From Mesorhizobium loti (GTDB taxonomy: Bacteria; Pseudomonadota; Alphaproteobacteria; Rhizobiales; Rhizobiaceae): a stretch of DNA of 64,000 nucleotides. Positions 47,752-55,976 of the stretch are shown here, in pieces. Under the pieces are notes generated by a model. It made no database searches and had not been told where the DNA came from. It was given only the letters and a program-made list of their open reading frames with translations. The stretch covers positions 1,116,001 through 1,180,000 of the forward strand of contig NZ_CP033334.1 in NCBI RefSeq assembly GCF_013170705.1, written 5' to 3'. The translations under genes were made by a program, and so were the position numbers. Within the stretch, counting starts at the first letter, position 1; each line of letters starts with the position of its first letter.

Positions 47752-48564
47752 ATGGCGCCTTCGTCCTCGTCCACCAAAGCCGAATTCCCCTGGTGGCTTG
47801 CCGTTGCCGCCGCCCTTGCCCTGGCGGCGGCTTTGTTCATCGCGGCCAGCGATCTCTATGCCCAGGTCTTTGCCACCGTCGCCAAGGGCATCGGCGTCAC
47901 GGTCTTCGTCACTGTGGTCGCTTTCGCCCTGGCGTCGATCATCGGCCTCGGCATCGCCTTGATGGGCCTGTCCGCGTCGCCCTGGCTGCGCCAGATCGCC
48001 CGCTTCTATGTCGAGATCATCCGTGGCGTGCCGATCCTGGTGCTGCTGTTCTGGATCGCGTTTGCCGGCGCACCGGGCTTCGTCGCGGCCTGGAACGCGC
48101 TGACCGCGCCGCTGCAGAGCGCCGGCTATCTCGGCGAACTTCTTGTGCGCGACGTGTCGCTGCTGTGGCGCGCCATCATGGCGTTGACCATCGGCTACTC
48201 GGCCTTCATCTCTGAGGTTTTCCGGGCCGGCATCCAGTCGGTCGAGAAAGGCCAGATCGAGGCGGCCAAGGCGCTCGGCTTGAGCCGCGCGCAACGCTTC
48301 CGGCTGATCGTGTTTCCGCAGGCGATCCGCACCATATTGCCGCCGCTCGGCAATGACTTCGTCGCCCTGGTCAAGGATTCCTCGCTGGTCTCGGTGCTCG
48401 GCGTCGCCGACATCACCCAGATGGGCAAGGTCTATGCCGCCGGCTCGTTCCGCTTCTTCGAGACCTATTCGATAACAGCCTATATCTATCTCATCCTGAC
48501 CGTCGGCCTGTCGCTGGCGCTGAGGGCGCTGGAGCGGCGCTTGCGCCGCCAGCACCAGGAATAG
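47752..48564 (+). CDS. Amino-acid ABC transporter permease
   Basis: A 270-residue inner-membrane permease of the HisMQ class, with about six helices and a long first loop. The conserved EAA loop, which contacts the ATPase, reads EAAKALGLSRAQRFRLIVFPQAIRTILPPLGN, and ARFYVEIIRGVPILVLLFWI is the family N-terminal signature. It pairs with the preceding binding protein. Because the ATPase gene is missing, the transporter must borrow one encoded elsewhere or share a multitask ATPase. Confidence 0.92.
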   Translation: MAPSSSSTKAEFPWWLAVAAALALAAALFIAASDLYAQVFATVAKGIGVTVFVTVVAFALASIIGLGIALMGLSASPWLRQIARFYVEIIRGVPILVLLFWIAFAGAPGFVAAWNALTAPLQSAGYLGELLVRDVSLLWRAIMALTIGYSAFISEVFRAGIQSVEKGQIEAAKALGLSRAQRFRLIVFPQAIRTILPPLGNDFVALVKDSSLVSVLGVADITQMGKVYAAGSFRFFETYSITAYIYLILTVGLSLALRALERRLRRQHQE

Positions 48565-48619
48565 TCTTTGGACGCGGACAGGTTACGATCCTGTCGGCAT
48601 ACAGGTGTGGGGAGGTCTC

Positions 48620-49255
48620 ATGATCGTCGACAAAGCCAATGCGGCGCTGGATTCCGTCTATGGCGCCGACACGCCGGAATCGCTGGCGCAAGCCTACGCC
48701 GCATGGGCCGCGACCTATGACAGCGAGACCGCCTCGCTCGGTTATCTGCTTCCCTTCCTCATCACCGCCTGGGTGGCGCGCTATGTTCCGGCCGGTGAAG
48801 GGCCGCTGCTAGACGCCGGCTGCGGCACCGGCCTGTCCGGGCCGTCGCTGAAGGCGCTTGGCTATCGTGACATTGCCGGGCTCGACCTGTCGGATGACAT
48901 GCTCAAGATCGCCGGCAGCCGCAACGCCTATGGCGAGCTGAAACAGGCGATGCTGGGTGGGCCGCTGCCATGGCCGGACGGTTATTTCCGGGCCTTCTTC
49001 TCGACGGGTGTGTTCACCATCAGCCACGCTCCGGCATCCGGCCTGCACGATCTGGTGCGCATCACCAAAAAGGGTGGCCACGCCATCTTCACCGTACGCG
49101 ACCAGGTCTTTGAAAGCGGCGGCTTCCAGGCAGTCTTCGACGAACTCACGACAGCGAACAAATGGCAGCTCGTCGAACAGAGCCCGTGGTTCCGCTGCTA
49201 CGCGATCGCCGAGCCCGATGCATTGGTGAAGACGTTCGTGTTCGAGGTTTTGTGA
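48620..49255 (+). CDS. Class I SAM-dependent methyltransferase
   Basis: A 211-residue protein with SAM-binding motif I LLDAGCGTGLSG at residues 63-74, a following acidic residue in IAGLDLSDDML, and PLPWPDGYFRAFFSTGVFTISHAP as the post-motif segments. It resembles the Williams-Beuren-like/ubiE-type methyltransferases of unknown substrate. GGGGAGG precedes the ATG. It is separated from the ABC genes by 55 bp and could be in the same transcript. Confidence 0.85.
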   Translation: MIVDKANAALDSVYGADTPESLAQAYAAWAATYDSETASLGYLLPFLITAWVARYVPAGEGPLLDAGCGTGLSGPSLKALGYRDIAGLDLSDDMLKIAGSRNAYGELKQAMLGGPLPWPDGYFRAFFSTGVFTISHAPASGLHDLVRITKKGGHAIFTVRDQVFESGGFQAVFDELTTANKWQLVEQSPWFRCYAIAEPDALVKTFVFEVL

Positions 49256-49269
49256 GCGGTGCGTTCCCC

Positions 49270-49352
49270 AACCTTGGCTCCTTCCTCTCCCCCGATCGAC
49301 GGGGGAAGGAAGGGCGCGCGTTCGCCGCGCTTGGTGCCCTTCCTCTCCCCTG
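49270..49352. repeat. REP-like palindromic element
   Basis: CTTCCTCTCCCCC...GGGGGAAGGAAG (49281-49312) followed by GCGCGCGTTCGCCGCGC and CCTTCCTCTCCCC. It resembles the element family at 7790, 13117, 16665 and in ftsY. Confidence 0.65.
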
Positions 49353-49426
49353 AAGGTGTGGAAGCGTGGGCGACAGACCGAAGTCGCGCCGCCACGCCGC
49401 AATTGCCGAAAAGCCAAAACATTGGT

Positions 49427-49555
49427 ATGAGCCACGCCATGGAAGAGCTTTTTGGCGATCCGGCCTACAAGGGGTTCGTGCTGCAGGACAGAAAACGCCT
49501 GCCGTCGCGCTTCTCCGCGCGCGTGTCCGGCGCGCTGACCAGCCGACTTACCTAG
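49427..49555 (+). CDS. Possible small protein, 42 residues
   Basis: An open frame, [18 protein letters not shown] at its start, ending SGALTSRLT. It has a balanced composition with a basic C-terminus ([13 protein letters not shown]). No membrane segment or known family. No clear Shine-Dalgarno. It lies in the 379-bp gap between the methyltransferase and leuC; apart from this and a REP-like element I see nothing else there. Confidence 0.3.
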   Translation: MSHAMEELFGDPAYKGFVLQDRKRLPSRFSARVSGALTSRLT

Positions 49556-49634
49556 GCCAACCTGTTCAGGTCGTCGCGCCGGGAATTGCCCGGCGTCTGC
49601 TCTTTCCCATTCTCATATCGACGGATTTACGCAC

Positions 49635-51044
49635 ATGAGCGCACCGCGCACCCTCTACGACAAGATTTTCGACGACCATGTCGTCGACCGCCAGGACGAC
49701 GGCACCTGCCTGCTCTACATCGACCGCCACCTCGTCCATGAAGTGACCAGCCCGCAGGCTTTCGAAGGCCTGCGCCTGAGCGGCCGCAAGGTCCGGCATC
49801 CGGAAAAGACGCTGGCCGTGGTCGATCACAATGTCTCGACCTCGCCCGAACGCAAGTTCGGCATCAAGAATGAGGAAAGCCGCATCCAGGTCGAGGCGCT
49901 GGCCAAGAACGCCAAGGATTTCGGCGTCGAATATTATTCCGAGAACGATATCCGCCAGGGCATCGTCCACATCATCGGCCCGGAGCAGGGCTTTACCTTG
50001 CCCGGCATGACCATCGTCTGCGGCGACAGCCACACCTCGACGCATGGCGCGTTCGGCGCGCTGGCGCACGGCATCGGCACGTCGGAAGTCGAGCATGTGC
50101 TGGCGACGCAGACGCTGATCCAGCGCAAGGCCAAGAACATGCTGGTGCGCGTCGACGGCCAACTGCCGGAAGGCGTCACCGCCAAGGACATCATCCTGGC
50201 CATCATCGGCGAGATCGGCACCGCCGGCGGCACCGGCTATGTCATCGAGTATGCCGGCGAGGCGATCCGCTCGCTGTCGATGGAAGGCCGCATGACGATC
50301 TGCAACATGTCGATCGAGGGCGGCGCGCGCGCCGGCCTGATCGCGGCCGACGAGACCACCTTCGCCTATGTCAAGGACAAGCCACGTGCGCCGAAGGGCG
50401 CCGCCTGGGATGCCGCGCTCGCCTATTGGAAGACGCTGCAGTCCGACGAGGGCGCCCATTTCGACAAGGTGATCGTGCTCGACGCGGCCAAGCTGCCGCC
50501 GATCGTCTCCTGGGGCTCGTCGCCCGAGGATGTCGTCTCCGTGCAAGGCATCGTGCCGAACCCGGACGATATCACCGACGAAAACAAGCGCACCTCCAAG
50601 CAGCGCGCGCTCGACTATATGGGCCTGACGCCGGGGACAAAGATCACGGACATCGCGCTCGACCGCGTCTTTATCGGCTCCTGCACCAATGGCCGCATCG
50701 AGGATCTGCGCGCCGCCGCCAAGGTGATCGAGGGCAAGACCGTCAATCCGCGCGTCAACGCCATGATCGTGCCGGGGTCGGGCCTGGTCAAGGAACAGGC
50801 GGAAGCCGAGGGCCTCGACAAGATCTTCCTGGCCGCCGGTTTCGACTGGCGCGAGCCGGGCTGCTCGATGTGTCTCGCCATGAATGACGACCGGCTGAAG
50901 CCGCATGAACGCTGCGCCTCGACCTCGAACCGCAATTTCGAGGGCCGGCAAGGCTTCAAGGGCCGCACCCATCTGGTCTCGCCGGCAATGGCGGCGGCGG
51001 CGGCGATCGCCGGCCACTTCGTCGACATCCGCGACTGGAAATAA
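49635..51044 (+). CDS. leuC: 3-isopropylmalate dehydratase large subunit
   Basis: A 469-residue [4Fe-4S] hydro-lyase of leucine synthesis. Cluster ligands are Cys350 in [11 protein letters not shown], and Cys410 and Cys413 in [10 protein letters not shown]. The N-terminal [12 protein letters not shown] and [27 protein letters not shown] are typical of LeuC. It needs LeuD, whose gene is not in the window. It follows the rplS neighbourhood, an order common in Rhizobiales. Terminator at 51075. Confidence 0.97.
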   Translation: MSAPRTLYDKIFDDHVVDRQDDGTCLLYIDRHLVHEVTSPQAFEGLRLSGRKVRHPEKTLAVVDHNVSTSPERKFGIKNEESRIQVEALAKNAKDFGVEYYSENDIRQGIVHIIGPEQGFTLPGMTIVCGDSHTSTHGAFGALAHGIGTSEVEHVLATQTLIQRKAKNMLVRVDGQLPEGVTAKDIILAIIGEIGTAGGTGYVIEYAGEAIRSLSMEGRMTICNMSIEGGARAGLIAADETTFAYVKDKPRAPKGAAWDAALAYWKTLQSDEGAHFDKVIVLDAAKLPPIVSWGSSPEDVVSVQGIVPNPDDITDENKRTSKQRALDYMGLTPGTKITDIALDRVFIGSCTNGRIEDLRAAAKVIEGKTVNPRVNAMIVPGSGLVKEQAEAEGLDKIFLAAGFDWREPGCSMCLAMNDDRLKPHERCASTSNRNFEGRQGFKGRTHLVSPAMAAAAAIAGHFVDIRDWK

Positions 51045-51074
51045 CAGCCGGTCCACACGTTTCCACGTATGAAA

Positions 51075-51110
51075 GACCCCGGGCCGCATCGCGGCTCCGG
51101 GGTCATTTTC
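51075..51110 (+). terminator. Rho-independent terminator of leuC
   Basis: GACCCCGGGCCGC (51075-51087) pairs with GCGGC-T-CCGGGGTC (51091-51104), one bulged T, followed by ATTTTC. It lies 31 bases after the leuC stop. Confidence 0.88.
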
Positions 51111-51135
51111 ATTCGAGCGGCCCGCATATTCGCCT

Positions 51136-51248
51136 AGAGCCGGATGATTTCAGGTCGAATCGACCTGAAATCTGAATCCGTCTCTAAATCAAAGAGATAG
51201 AGCATGATGTCGTCCGAAAACCGCTTCACACTCTTCGGCATCATGCTC
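51136..51248. repeat. Dispersed hairpin element B, copy 2 (two hairpins)
   Basis: First hairpin GATTTCAGGTCG-AAT-CGACCTGAAATC (51146-51172), then AGCATGATG...CATCATGCT (51201-51247), around CCGCTTCACAC. It lies upstream of the first diguanylate cyclase gene. Confidence 0.87.
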
Positions 51249-51321
51249 TGGGCTTAACCGCTTGTTTGGGCTTGCCCTCTACACTCTTACGCGACGTCAA
51301 ACGAGGGGAAGTCACGGTCCT

Positions 51322-52518
51322 TTGGACACCGGCCTGTTCATAGCGCTGCTCAATCCAACGATCGCGCTGGCCCTCGGCGCGGCCTTCCTCGTGCTATGGA
51401 CCTATCAGCGCCACCGCCCCTATCTGGCCGTGCTGGCGTTCAGCTACTGTGTTTCGGCACCCGGCTTCCTGTTCCAGTATTTCACCTTGCCCATCGGCAT
51501 GGCGCTGACCAAGCTGGTGTCCAACATCTGCTTCACCATCGCCGGCTGCTGCCTGTCGGGGGCCATCGTCGCCCGCTACGGCCGCAAGGTACCCCATGTG
51601 GGCATCGGCGTGCTGGCAGGCGGCGGCCTGGCGTCATTTTGCTGGTTCCTGTTCGTCGAGCCGGATCTCACCTGGCGCATCCTGGCGATGAATTTCGCCT
51701 TCGGTGGCATCAGCCTGCTGGTCGCCGCCGAATTGCGGCCGGTGCGCAACAATGGCCCAACCGAGAAGATCCTGTTCCTACTGTCCCTGCTGTCGGGCCT
51801 GAATTTCTTCGTGCGCACCCTTGTCGTCGTCATCGCGCATGGGCCGTTCACCAGCTATGACGGTTTCTACGGTTCGTCCTACTGGACGACGGCGTTGCTG
51901 TCGCATGCGCTCTTGTCGCTGCTGATCGCGCTTTGTCTGTTCACCGCCGCCGCACTCGACGTGATGAAGGCGCTCAAGGCCGAGACGCATACCGACCCGC
52001 TGTCGGGCCTGCTCAATCGGCGCGGCTTCGAGGAGCGCGCCGAGTTCCTGTTGCAGCGTTGCGCGGCGGCGAAGTTTCCGGTCGCGCTGGTGCTGGCCGA
52101 CCTCGACCATTTCAAGGCGCTCAACGATGTGCACGGTCATGCCGCCGGCGATCGGGTGATCGCCGATTTCGCCGCCAAGCTCCGGTCCGCCACCGGCGCG
52201 CGGGGTGCCGCCGGGCGCATCGGCGGCGAGGAATTCGCCGTGCTCTTGCCGTTGAGCGATCTCGCCGCCGCGCGGCTGTTCGCCGAGGCCGTGCGCACGC
52301 TCTATTCGGCAGGCGGCATCGACGGGCTCCCCGCCGGCACCAAGGTCACCGCCAGCTTCGGCGTGGCGGCCCGCAGCGGCGAGGAAGCGCTGGAACCCTT
52401 GATGCGACGTGCCGACGAAGCGCTCTACAAGGCCAAGAAGAACGGCCGCGACAGTGTGCGCCTTTCCTTTGAACGGCCGGAGGCGGTGTTCGTGCCGGAG
52501 CCGTCCAGAGCCGGATGA
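51322..52518 (+). CDS. Membrane diguanylate cyclase (GGDEF), first of a pair
   Basis: A 398-residue protein with six or so N-terminal membrane helices (residues 1-215) and a C-terminal GGDEF domain (about 230-390). The substrate segment LADLDHFKALND and the intact GGEEF at residues 301-305 predict synthesis of c-di-GMP. No RxxD inhibitory site precedes GGEEF. TTG at 51322, preceded by GAGGGGAA, is the likely start, since it aligns with the N-terminus of the paralogue downstream; TTG 51262 is the alternative. The last codons and the TGA stop lie within a dispersed repeat element. Confidence 0.88.
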   Translation: MDTGLFIALLNPTIALALGAAFLVLWTYQRHRPYLAVLAFSYCVSAPGFLFQYFTLPIGMALTKLVSNICFTIAGCCLSGAIVARYGRKVPHVGIGVLAGGGLASFCWFLFVEPDLTWRILAMNFAFGGISLLVAAELRPVRNNGPTEKILFLLSLLSGLNFFVRTLVVVIAHGPFTSYDGFYGSSYWTTALLSHALLSLLIALCLFTAAALDVMKALKAETHTDPLSGLLNRRGFEERAEFLLQRCAAAKFPVALVLADLDHFKALNDVHGHAAGDRVIADFAAKLRSATGARGAAGRIGGEEFAVLLPLSDLAAARLFAEAVRTLYSAGGIDGLPAGTKVTASFGVAARSGEEALEPLMRRADEALYKAKKNGRDSVRLSFERPEAVFVPEPSRAG

Positions 52519-52610
52519 TTTCAGGGCGAATCGACCTGAAATCTGAATCCGTCCCAATCAAAAGAGATAGAGCATGATGTCGTCCGAGAACCGCTTCACA
52601 CTTTTCGGGG
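52507..52610. repeat. Dispersed hairpin element B, copy 3, truncated
   Basis: AGAGCCGGATGATTTCAGG through AGCATGATG and CCGCTTCACAC, as in copy 2, but the right arm CATCATGCT is missing and CGGGGAATGCG takes its place. It supplies the stop codon of the first GGDEF gene and abuts the start of the second. Confidence 0.85.
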
Positions 52611-52611
52611 A

Positions 52612-53838
52612 ATGCGAAAAAAGATGAGCGGCGCCAACTTCATCCTGCTGATCAATCTGTCGGTTGCCGGCCTGCTGGCGGCATCCTTCATGGCGGTCGC
52701 GTTCCATGATGCCGGCCGCGTCCCGGCACGATGGTTTGCATCGGGCTATGTCCTGGGCATGGCCTACTCGGCCATCGAATTCAGCATTCCCGCCTTCACC
52801 GATGCCCGGCTGCCGGTGGTGACCGCCTTCGCGGTTTTCCTCGGCGCCACAATTGCCTTCAATGCCGGACTGGCCCGCAAATACGGCGTCGCGCCGCCGT
52901 GGCCGGCGATGCTGTTCTTCCTGCTTGCCGCCACCATCGCGGTCTATCTCGTCCAGGACCTGCCGCGCCAGTCGCTGGCGCGCATGATGGCCTACCAGCT
53001 TCCCTATGCCGTGATGCAATTCGTCGGGCTGGCCATCGTCTGGTCGTCGAGGCAAAGGCATGGCCGACTCGATCGCATCCTGATGGCCGTGCTGGCCGCC
53101 AGCGGGCTCCAATTCGCCTCAAAGCCGTTCATCGCGCATGCGCTTGGCGGCTGGGGGGCCAATCCGCAGGCCTATCTGCAAAGCAACTACGCGCTGGTTT
53201 CACAATCGCTCGGCACTGTCTTTGCCCTGGCACTGGCGCTGCTGATGTTGGCCATCCTGGTTCGTGACGTGCTTGCCGAAGTGACGTCCAAGTCGGAGAC
53301 GGACACGCTCTCGGGATTGCTCAATCGTGGTGCCTTCACGCGACAGGCCGAGCTCGCGCTGCTTGGCGCCCTGCGGCAAGGCGTGCCGGTCGCCCTGGTC
53401 ATCGCCGATCTCGATCATTTCAAGGGCATCAACGACAGTTTCGGCCATGCCTCCGGCGACCGCGTGATCGAGACCTTTGCCGGTTTCCTGCGCGAAGCCG
53501 CCGCCGGCCACCATGTCGCGGGCCGCCTCGGCGGCGAGGAGTTCGCAATCATCCTGCCCGGGACCAACCTCGCCGCCGGCCGGTTGTTCGCCGAAGGCAC
53601 GCGCAGCGCTTTCGGCGCGCTGCCCATCGACGGGCTGCCCGTGGACAATCGCTGCACGGCGAGTTTCGGGGTCGCCGAACTTCATCCGGGCGAGGAGATT
53701 GCCGATCTCATGCGGCGCGCCGATGAGGCGCTCTATCAGGCGAAGAATGCCGGCCGCGACTGCGTACGCATCTCCGCCGGGCCGGCGGATGTCCAGGTGT
53801 CGGCCGGGTCGGAAGCCAGCGCTAGCGGCAGGGGCTGA
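52612..53838 (+). CDS. Membrane diguanylate cyclase (GGDEF), second of a pair
   Basis: A 408-residue protein with the same layout as the previous gene: about six membrane helices (residues 5-220) and a GGDEF domain with IADLDHFKGIND and GGEEF at residues 307-311, so it should be active. No RxxD inhibitory site is present. The two are paralogous mainly in the GGDEF part; the sensor halves differ. ATG 52612 and ATG 52624 are both possible. Its end overlaps the convergent exported-protein gene by 17 bases. Confidence 0.88.
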   Translation: MRKKMSGANFILLINLSVAGLLAASFMAVAFHDAGRVPARWFASGYVLGMAYSAIEFSIPAFTDARLPVVTAFAVFLGATIAFNAGLARKYGVAPPWPAMLFFLLAATIAVYLVQDLPRQSLARMMAYQLPYAVMQFVGLAIVWSSRQRHGRLDRILMAVLAASGLQFASKPFIAHALGGWGANPQAYLQSNYALVSQSLGTVFALALALLMLAILVRDVLAEVTSKSETDTLSGLLNRGAFTRQAELALLGALRQGVPVALVIADLDHFKGINDSFGHASGDRVIETFAGFLREAAAGHHVAGRLGGEEFAIILPGTNLAAGRLFAEGTRSAFGALPIDGLPVDNRCTASFGVAELHPGEEIADLMRRADEALYQAKNAGRDCVRISAGPADVQVSAGSEASASGRG

Positions 53839-54184
53839 GTTCGGGCATTTCGCCGTCGGACAGTCCGTACATGTAGCTGCGGCCTTTGATGAAGACCGGC
53901 GGCCGGTAGCAATCGCTGTAGCCCGATATCTCGTCGGATTCGTTCTGGTAGATCACCTTGGGCTGGCCGGCACTGGTGTAGTCGGACAGTTGCTTGGCCA
54001 GTCTGCCCTCACCGACGAGGATGCGCTTGTAGCCGGCGGCGCTGTCGATGACGAGATTGCCGAAGGAATCGGCGTAGACGCGGTCCTGATGACGGGTCCC
54101 GGCGAGCGCCGGCACAGCCAGGCCGGCAACCGAAGCCGCCATGATGATCGCCGCAAGGCGCGATCTGCCAGAGTTCGAACGCAT
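53822..54184 (-). CDS. Small exported protein of unknown function
   Basis: A 120-residue protein with a signal peptide (MRSNSGRSRLAAIIMAASVAGLAVPALAG, cleavage near residue 29). The mature part is about 90 residues with two cysteines (SDCYRPP and the C-terminal PCR) that could pair in the periplasm. I recognise no family. The ATG at 54184 is chosen for the signal peptide. A CtrA-like site lies about 100 bp upstream. Confidence 0.72.
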   Translation of the reverse strand: MRSNSGRSRLAAIIMAASVAGLAVPALAGTRHQDRVYADSFGNLVIDSAAGYKRILVGEGRLAKQLSDYTSAGQPKVIYQNESDEISGYSDCYRPPVFIKGRSYMYGLSDGEMPELSPCR

Positions 54185-54499
54185 GGCGTCCTCCGTGTTC
54201 GAGGTTTGATGGGATGCATGTCGTTGCCCAAACCGCCGACGCACTTTGGAGCGACATGCACAGCCTCCTCGAATCAGAAATTAACCTTTTCTTAACCTTT
54301 GTTAAGAGGCCAGCGCGTTTGTCGGCGATGTCTCGACAAACATGGTTAATATCCGTCTGGACAAAAACCGGGCGGCCATCATTCGGCCATGCTTGGCCGC
54401 ACCATCGCGGCCGGCATCGAAGCGATCCGAGGGTAACGCTGGGGCAACCTTGATCTTGGCGCGGCATCGTGGCTAGTCTGCCGCGCGGGAGGACAGCAT
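54185..54499. other. Divergent intergenic region
   Basis: 315 bp between two divergent exported-protein genes. Apart from the CtrA-like box at 54281 and the generally AT-rich stretch 54270-54360, I see no gene, RNA or repeat. Confidence 0.5.
54281..54305. promoter_or_regulatory. Candidate CtrA-binding site
   Basis: TTAA-CCTTTTC-TTAA (54281-54295) exactly fits the TTAA-N7-TTAA consensus of the cell-cycle regulator CtrA. A further TTAA at 54302 follows after six bases. It lies between the two divergent exported-protein genes and could act on either. Confidence 0.5.
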
Positions 54500-54925
54500 A
54501 TGGCGTTACGCGGGACGGTTTGGGTGTCCGTTTTCCCGTTGCTCGCCATCGTTGCCGCGTGCGTGCCTCAGGATGGCGCGCCGAAGGCGGCCAACACCGT
54601 CCCGCCCCCGCCGGCTCTGCAGTCCGTCGCGGCCCCGCCGCCCTCGGCACCGGCGACCAAGATCACCACCGACCTGACCGCGCCGCGATCCGGCATCGGC
54701 ACGGCCACCTACAGATGCGGCAACAACGGCATGATCACCATCCAGAATCTCGGCTCGTCATTGCATGTGGTCGGACCCGATGGCGCGACCGAGGAGTTCG
54801 CGGCGTCGCCCGCCAATCAGTCCAGCCGCTACCAGGAGGCAGCGACGCATGACGCAATCGTGATCGACGGGCGCGAGGCGCTGGTGATGAAGAGGGGCTC
54901 GACGCCACAGACCTGCAGGCGATAA
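54500..54925 (+). CDS. Lipoprotein with MliC-like domain
   Basis: A 141-residue lipoprotein: lipobox LLAIVAAC with lipidated Cys21, a Pro/Ala-rich linker to about residue 55, then a domain with TYRCGNNGMITIQNLGSS, SSRYQEA and DGREALVMKRGSTPQTC. This order (YxC, central RY, REA and C-terminal Cys) resembles the MliC/PliC C-type lysozyme inhibitor fold with a disulfide between its first and last cysteines. The assignment is by pattern only. GGGAGGAC precedes the ATG. Confidence 0.58.
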   Translation: MALRGTVWVSVFPLLAIVAACVPQDGAPKAANTVPPPPALQSVAAPPPSAPATKITTDLTAPRSGIGTATYRCGNNGMITIQNLGSSLHVVGPDGATEEFAASPANQSSRYQEAATHDAIVIDGREALVMKRGSTPQTCRR

Positions 54926-55048
54926 GGCCTGCGTAAACCGCGGCGGCCTATCGCACTGCAGCGAACGCTGTGCCGGCTTCTAATCGATTGAGGCGAACGG
55001 CCGCCGGTTTGTCAGACTAAATGACGTTTCCAAAACGATTTTCTGGCT

Positions 55049-55077
55049 TTGACGCGGTGCAAAAAGAGCATTAGAAA
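55049..55077 (+). promoter_or_regulatory. Candidate sdh promoter
   Basis: TTGACG (55049-55054) and TAGAAA (55072-55077) are separated by exactly 17 bases, 81 bp before the sdhC ATG. It is the best sigma-70-type match in this gap. Confidence 0.5.
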
Positions 55078-55157
55078 CCGGCTGTCCGAAGTCGCAACCG
55101 AAAGCGGCAATGCCGCATTTCCACCTGGGGCTCCAGAGACGCCGAACTGGGGGAGCC

Positions 55158-55577
55158 ATGAGCAAATCACCAGCCACCCGCGAATTCGCCCGGCGTGAAC
55201 GGCCACTTTCGCCGCACCTGAGCGTGTACCGGCCGCCGATCACCATGACGATGTCGATCATCCATCGCATCACCGGTGGCGCGCTTTATTTCGGCACGCT
55301 GCTGGTCGCGGCCTGGCTGATGGCGGCGGCAAGCTCGCAACCGGTTTTCGACTGGGTCAACTGGGCCTTCGGCACATGGCTCGGCCGGCTCATCCTGTTC
55401 GGCTACACCTGGGCGCTGATGCATCACATGCTGGGCGGCGTGCGCCACCTGGTCTGGGATACCGGCACCGGCCTCGAAAAGCACACGGCCTCCAGGATCG
55501 CCTGGGCAACGCTCGCGGGCTCGATCCTGCTCACATTGCTGATCTGGGTCGCCGGCTATATGGCGCGAGGAGCCTGA
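55158..55577 (+). CDS. sdhC: Succinate dehydrogenase cytochrome b556 subunit
   Basis: A 139-residue membrane subunit with three helices. [27 protein letters not shown] is the conserved N-terminal signature, whose Ser and Arg line the quinone site, and the heme-ligand histidine is in [19 protein letters not shown]. Together with SdhD it anchors SdhAB to the membrane and passes electrons to ubiquinone. GGGGGAG precedes the ATG at 55158. sdhD starts two bases after its stop. Confidence 0.95.
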   Translation: MSKSPATREFARRERPLSPHLSVYRPPITMTMSIIHRITGGALYFGTLLVAAWLMAAASSQPVFDWVNWAFGTWLGRLILFGYTWALMHHMLGGVRHLVWDTGTGLEKHTASRIAWATLAGSILLTLLIWVAGYMARGA

Positions 55578-55579
55578 CC

Positions 55580-55975
55580 ATGAGTACTGGCAAGACCGAC
55601 ATGCGCACGCCGCTGGCGAAAGTCCGCGGCCTCGGCTCCGCCCGTGAGGGCACCGGCCACTTCTGGCGCCAGCGTCTCACGGCCATCGCCAACATCCCGC
55701 TGACACTGTTCTTCGTCGGGTTCCTCATCGCGCTCAACGGCGCCGGCTATGCGGAGGTGCGCGCGGCACTTGCCAATCCGTTCGTCGCCCTTGTGCTGGC
55801 CCTGGTGCTGGTCTCCGGCCTTATCCATATGCGGCTCGGCATGCAGGTGATCATCGAGGACTACGTGCATGGCGAAGGCATGAAGCTGGCGCTCATCGCG
55901 CTCAATACATTTTTCACTGTAGCGGTTGGCGTCGCCTCGATCTTCGCCCTGCTCAAACTGGCATTCGGAGGCTGA
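55580..55975 (+). CDS. sdhD: Succinate dehydrogenase membrane anchor subunit
   Basis: A 131-residue subunit with three membrane helices. [31 protein letters not shown] is the usual alphaproteobacterial SdhD start, and [18 protein letters not shown] carries the second heme-ligand histidine and the Asp-Tyr quinone-site pair. It completes the anchor with SdhC. The gene is two bases after sdhC, and sdhA begins one base after its stop. Confidence 0.94.
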   Translation: MSTGKTDMRTPLAKVRGLGSAREGTGHFWRQRLTAIANIPLTLFFVGFLIALNGAGYAEVRAALANPFVALVLALVLVSGLIHMRLGMQVIIEDYVHGEGMKLALIALNTFFTVAVGVASIFALLKLAFGG

Positions 55976-55976
55976 G

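Noticed and set aside
52612..53838. Degenerate (inactive) GGDEF domain
   Set aside because: GGEEF and the substrate-binding DxxxFKxxND residues are intact in both cyclases, so loss of activity is not supported.
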